Shown here piece after piece: positions 5,576 through 7,619 of a stretch of DNA of 7,619 nt. The notes under the pieces were generated by a model that saw nothing but the letters and a program-made list of their open reading frames with translations, searched no databases and had not been told where the DNA came from. Origin of the DNA: Planctomycetales bacterium (lineage in GTDB: Bacteria > Planctomycetota > Phycisphaerae > SM23-33). How positions within the stretch are numbered: the stretch's first letter is position 1; the number at the start of each line of letters is the position of its first letter. The stretch covers positions 1-7,619 of the forward strand of contig DAOVLS010000103.1 in assembly GCA_030631125.1 (NCBI GenBank). The letters run 5' to 3'. A program made the position numbers and the translations under genes.

Positions 5576-6259
5576 TCAGTTCAGATTCAGAAACAGATGG
5601 AGTATGCTTATGCAACCTCTGCATCTGACCTGCTCGTGACAGGTGGTATAGAGGTGTCTAATCGACCCGAAGCGATTCTCGGCAACCCAATCTTCTTTTA
5701 ATCGCACTTCATCTCGCTTTGAGGCTATGGTTTCAGCGACAATATCCACCGCTGCTGACACTTTCCCATCAATGACAAAGCCCACCATGGCAGCCCAGTT
5801 ATGGCCTGGGCTGTATTTTTCGGTTACAAACCGGGCAATGCCTTTTTTTACATATTCCATGGCAAGGCGGTCCGCTTTGCGGCTACTGACGCGCTTGCAC
5901 TCAATCCCAAAATACTCTTCCTCGTCGAAACTATAGATTACCTTGATATCGATCCGGCCTTCAACCTTGAGCGCATCAAGTGAGTATCTGGTTCCAACCT
6001 CCTCTTCAATTCGCATGTTTCTTATCTTCCGCCTTCTTTTTTCTGCGAGCATTTCCCGGCCAAGCCGGCCGGCGATGTCAGGTTCCAGGCTTGCGGCGTT
6101 CAATTCGCCCGATGCCACCACCGCCCTCCAACCAACCTGAAGCAGATCAAGAATTGTGGCGATTAGGTCCTCGCCGAGGCCAAGAGAGGGCGAACCGACG
6201 CTCCTGGAAGAATCACTATATCCCACGTTCGGCCCCCAAGTGCTCTGCGAGAATTTCAT
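5576..6259 (-). CDS. PD-(D/E)XK nuclease-like protein, partner of the methyltransferase
   Basis: A protein of up to 227 residues. The core shows a restriction-endonuclease fold signature: acidic helix 'MRIEEEV' (82-88), then 'EGRIDIKV' with Asp104, a short turn, and 'YFGIECKRV' giving Glu120-X-Lys122. These are the expected metal-binding and catalytic residues. The following 'YVKKGIARFVTEKYSPGHNW' and 'AAMVGFVIDG' are a helix and strand typical of such cores. It probably cuts or recognises DNA and is made with the methyltransferase upstream, whose 3' end it overlaps by 44 bases. The start is uncertain: the ATG at 6259 has no visible ribosome-binding site, while a GTG at 6224-6226 has a G-rich GGGGG about seven bases upstream and would overlap by 11 bases. 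The last roughly 20 residues, with cysteines and then 'ILHLFLNLN', look less protein-like and may be read through a junction. Fold likely; exact activity inferred. Confidence 0.72.
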   Translation of the reverse strand: MKFSQSTWGPNVGYSDSSRSVGSPSLGLGEDLIATILDLLQVGWRAVVASGELNAASLEPDIAGRLGREMLAEKRRRKIRNMRIEEEVGTRYSLDALKVEGRIDIKVIYSFDEEEYFGIECKRVSSRKADRLAMEYVKKGIARFVTEKYSPGHNWAAMVGFVIDGKVSAAVDIVAETIASKRDEVRLKEDWVAENRFGSIRHLYTTCHEQVRCRGCISILHLFLNLN

Positions 6260-7619
6260 CGGAATCGTTCAAAGCGGCAGACCGGCTCCAATATCGCAAC
6301 TCGGCTGGCTTGACCACATAGACGTCATCCCCGGCATAAAGGCGCAGCACGCGCTGACTGTACACTCGGTCAATGATTTTTGCTTTGAGCTGTTTCTCGA
6401 TCTGCCGGAGGACGTCGTTCAGTCCCGCCGCATTTACCGTTCGAACCTTCTGCCCGGTTTTGCCCGTTGCGACCATCCTGAATTTCACAATGACCAGGGG
6501 AGAAACGCCCACATCGAGAACATCAGCGACCATAGCGCGTTGATTCCGCGTCGCAAGAAGTGGGCGGATTACGTCGACTACCTGTTCGGTATATTCAGAA
6601 AGATCGTTGCTAGTCGGCCTTTTAAGGGCGTGCGAAGCAAACCGCTTGGTGCGATAGTCGAGAGTTAAGTTCACCAAATCTTCCACCAGAACAGTTTCGC
6701 TCTCATCAACACCGTAAAGATCAAAGACGGCCTCATTGAGCCTTCTTCTCAGACGCTCCGGCAACTTGCTTTTAATTGATTCTTCGCATTTTTGGATTGC
6801 GTCAGCAACGGCATTGATAGCCTGTGGGTTGCTTTCGTCGAACGACGGAACTGGCAAACGTAACAGATCTATCGGCTGGATTTCTCCACGCTCTATTCCC
6901 CAGATCGAAGCCGTCATAAAGAGGTAATATGTAGCCAAGAGGGAATTGAATATCCCGTTAAGAAAACGCGCTTCGGGCTCCGGCAGAGAAAAACCATAAT
7001 AGAGAGAATCATAGACCACATCCTGAAGGCTTAGCCCTGAATAGAAGCCCTTTCGGCCAATGCCCCTTGTAGCGATCACAAGAGGGGCTTTATATATTCG
7101 TGGGTCTCTTGGTCGATGAAACTCAATATTCTTCACCGTGGGAAGGCCCTTCGTGTCTATTTTAAACTGTGGCATATCGCCAGCAGCCAGCAAGGGCTTT
7201 CCTTTGAGCTCCGGCGCTTTGTGTCTTTCGCCCGATCTCTTAAACCCCTGCCCATGAGGTCGTTGCCTTACAAATTCCGCGAGAGAGGGAAACGAGTCTC
7301 TGATGTGCCTAATCAAGGCCATGTCACGAGCACTACCCCACGATGCCACCTTCAGCATGTCAGGGTCTGAAGCCGCCTTTGCAGTCGGTAAACGTTTCAC
7401 ATTATCGGGGCAGATGTTGATAATCCCGTGATTTTGAAAGTCTCCCGATCTTCTAACCGACACGAAGGTAAAAGAGTCGCCAGGCTCCGGCTGGCACCCA
7501 CTTCCGATGAAAATCAGAGCCGGAGCAACGGATGTCGGAAAGAGTTTGGCTTGGCGGAGGTCGGCCAGAGTCATCAGCAGTCCCGGCGTAAATCTGCTCA
7601 AAAGCGATTCTTTGGCCCT
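6216..7619 (-). CDS. C-terminal part of an N6-adenine DNA methyltransferase (5' end outside the window)
   Basis: 467 residues are visible; the frame stays open to the right edge, so the gene starts beyond it. The first visible stretch ('ESLLSRFTPG', 'DLRQAKLFPTSVAPALIFIG') resembles the region that follows the NPPY catalytic motif in Eco57I/type IIG and HsdM-like enzymes. The motif itself is not in the window. Residues about 175-260 have the target-recognition pattern: 'KAPLVIATRGI', 'FLNGIFNSLLATYYLF', 'WGIERGEIQPIDLLRLPVPS'. A helical stretch ('RRRLNEAVFDLYGVDESE', about 292-309) and an extra domain ending 'VYVVKPAELRYWSRSAALND' follow. The enzyme should methylate adenine in a specific DNA site, protecting host DNA or acting in phage defence. 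GC content is lower than in the radical SAM gene, hinting at transfer. It ends inside the nuclease-like gene, indicating one operon. Family good; subtype not resolvable here. Confidence 0.8.
   Translation of the reverse strand, partial: RAKESLLSRFTPGLLMTLADLRQAKLFPTSVAPALIFIGSGCQPEPGDSFTFVSVRRSGDFQNHGIINICPDNVKRLPTAKAASDPDMLKVASWGSARDMALIRHIRDSFPSLAEFVRQRPHGQGFKRSGERHKAPELKGKPLLAAGDMPQFKIDTKGLPTVKNIEFHRPRDPRIYKAPLVIATRGIGRKGFYSGLSLQDVVYDSLYYGFSLPEPEARFLNGIFNSLLATYYLFMTASIWGIERGEIQPIDLLRLPVPSFDESNPQAINAVADAIQKCEESIKSKLPERLRRRLNEAVFDLYGVDESETVLVEDLVNLTLDYRTKRFASHALKRPTSNDLSEYTEQVVDVIRPLLATRNQRAMVADVLDVGVSPLVIVKFRMVATGKTGQKVRTVNAAGLNDVLRQIEKQLKAKIIDRVYSQRVLRLYAGDDVYVVKPAELRYWSRSAALNDSDEILAEHLGAERGI

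Noticed and set aside
5528..5702. Plus-strand open frame with a protein-like stretch (MEYAYATSASDLLVTGGIE)
   Set aside because: It is mostly antisense to the nuclease-like gene, has no ribosome-binding site and ends quickly; no family recognised.
5425..6308. 13-bp direct repeat GCAACTCGGCTGG at 5425-5437 and 6296-6308
   Set aside because: A 13-base match somewhere in a window this size is expected by chance roughly every other window; no flanking structure suggests an attachment site.
1..7619. CRISPR arrays, tRNA or rRNA genes, insertion-sequence transposases
   Set aside because: No regularly spaced repeats, tRNA-like folds or transposase motifs were seen on either strand.

Overview
The window looks like a mixed housekeeping/accessory stretch from a bacterium that is probably a planctomycete or a close relative. 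The clue is the leftmost large protein: a lipoprotein made of HEAT-type repeats that ends in a 'TGQ-FG-DPAAWKAW' tail, an ending I associate with planctomycete repeat proteins. That assignment is from memory and is tentative. Base composition is uneven: a 60-base sample inside the radical SAM gene (from 2101) is about 70% GC, while one inside the methyltransferase gene (from 6961) is about 47%. The right-hand defence-like genes may therefore be acquired DNA.

Left part (1-3043), all on the minus strand. A gene start lies at the very edge (1-47), with a long leader containing a perfect 11-bp inverted repeat that covers its start codon. To its right, a short tandem 9-mer repeat (154-180) abuts the stop codon of the HEAT-repeat lipoprotein (183-1976). 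The lipoprotein is preceded by a radical SAM enzyme with a C-terminal cysteine-rich, SPASM-like domain (1991-3037). The lipoprotein's ribosome-binding site overlaps the enzyme's stop codon, so the two genes form a translationally linked pair.

Middle part (3044-5535), plus strand. A near-consensus promoter with a direct-repeat operator candidate drives a Phd/YefM-type antitoxin (3205-3462) and a RelE/ParE-type toxin (3467-3733). A separate TATAAT box and strong ribosome-binding site precede a 536-residue protein of unsure family (3797-5407), possibly an alpha/alpha-toroid polysaccharide-lyase-like enzyme without a signal peptide. Just behind it lies a broken copy of the 3' end of an antitoxin gene (5431-5535), closely related to the intact one. 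The toxin and the 536-residue gene are therefore bracketed by two homologous antitoxin tails.

Right part (5576-7619), minus strand. The C-terminal two-thirds or so of an N6-adenine DNA methyltransferase (target-recognition part plus C-terminal extension; the catalytic half lies beyond the window) overlaps a 227-residue protein with a clear PD-(D/E)XK nuclease signature. Together they look like a two-gene restriction-modification-like or anti-phage module. It converges on the antitoxin remnant, so the accessory DNA (toxin-antitoxin, remnant, methyltransferase and nuclease) is clustered.
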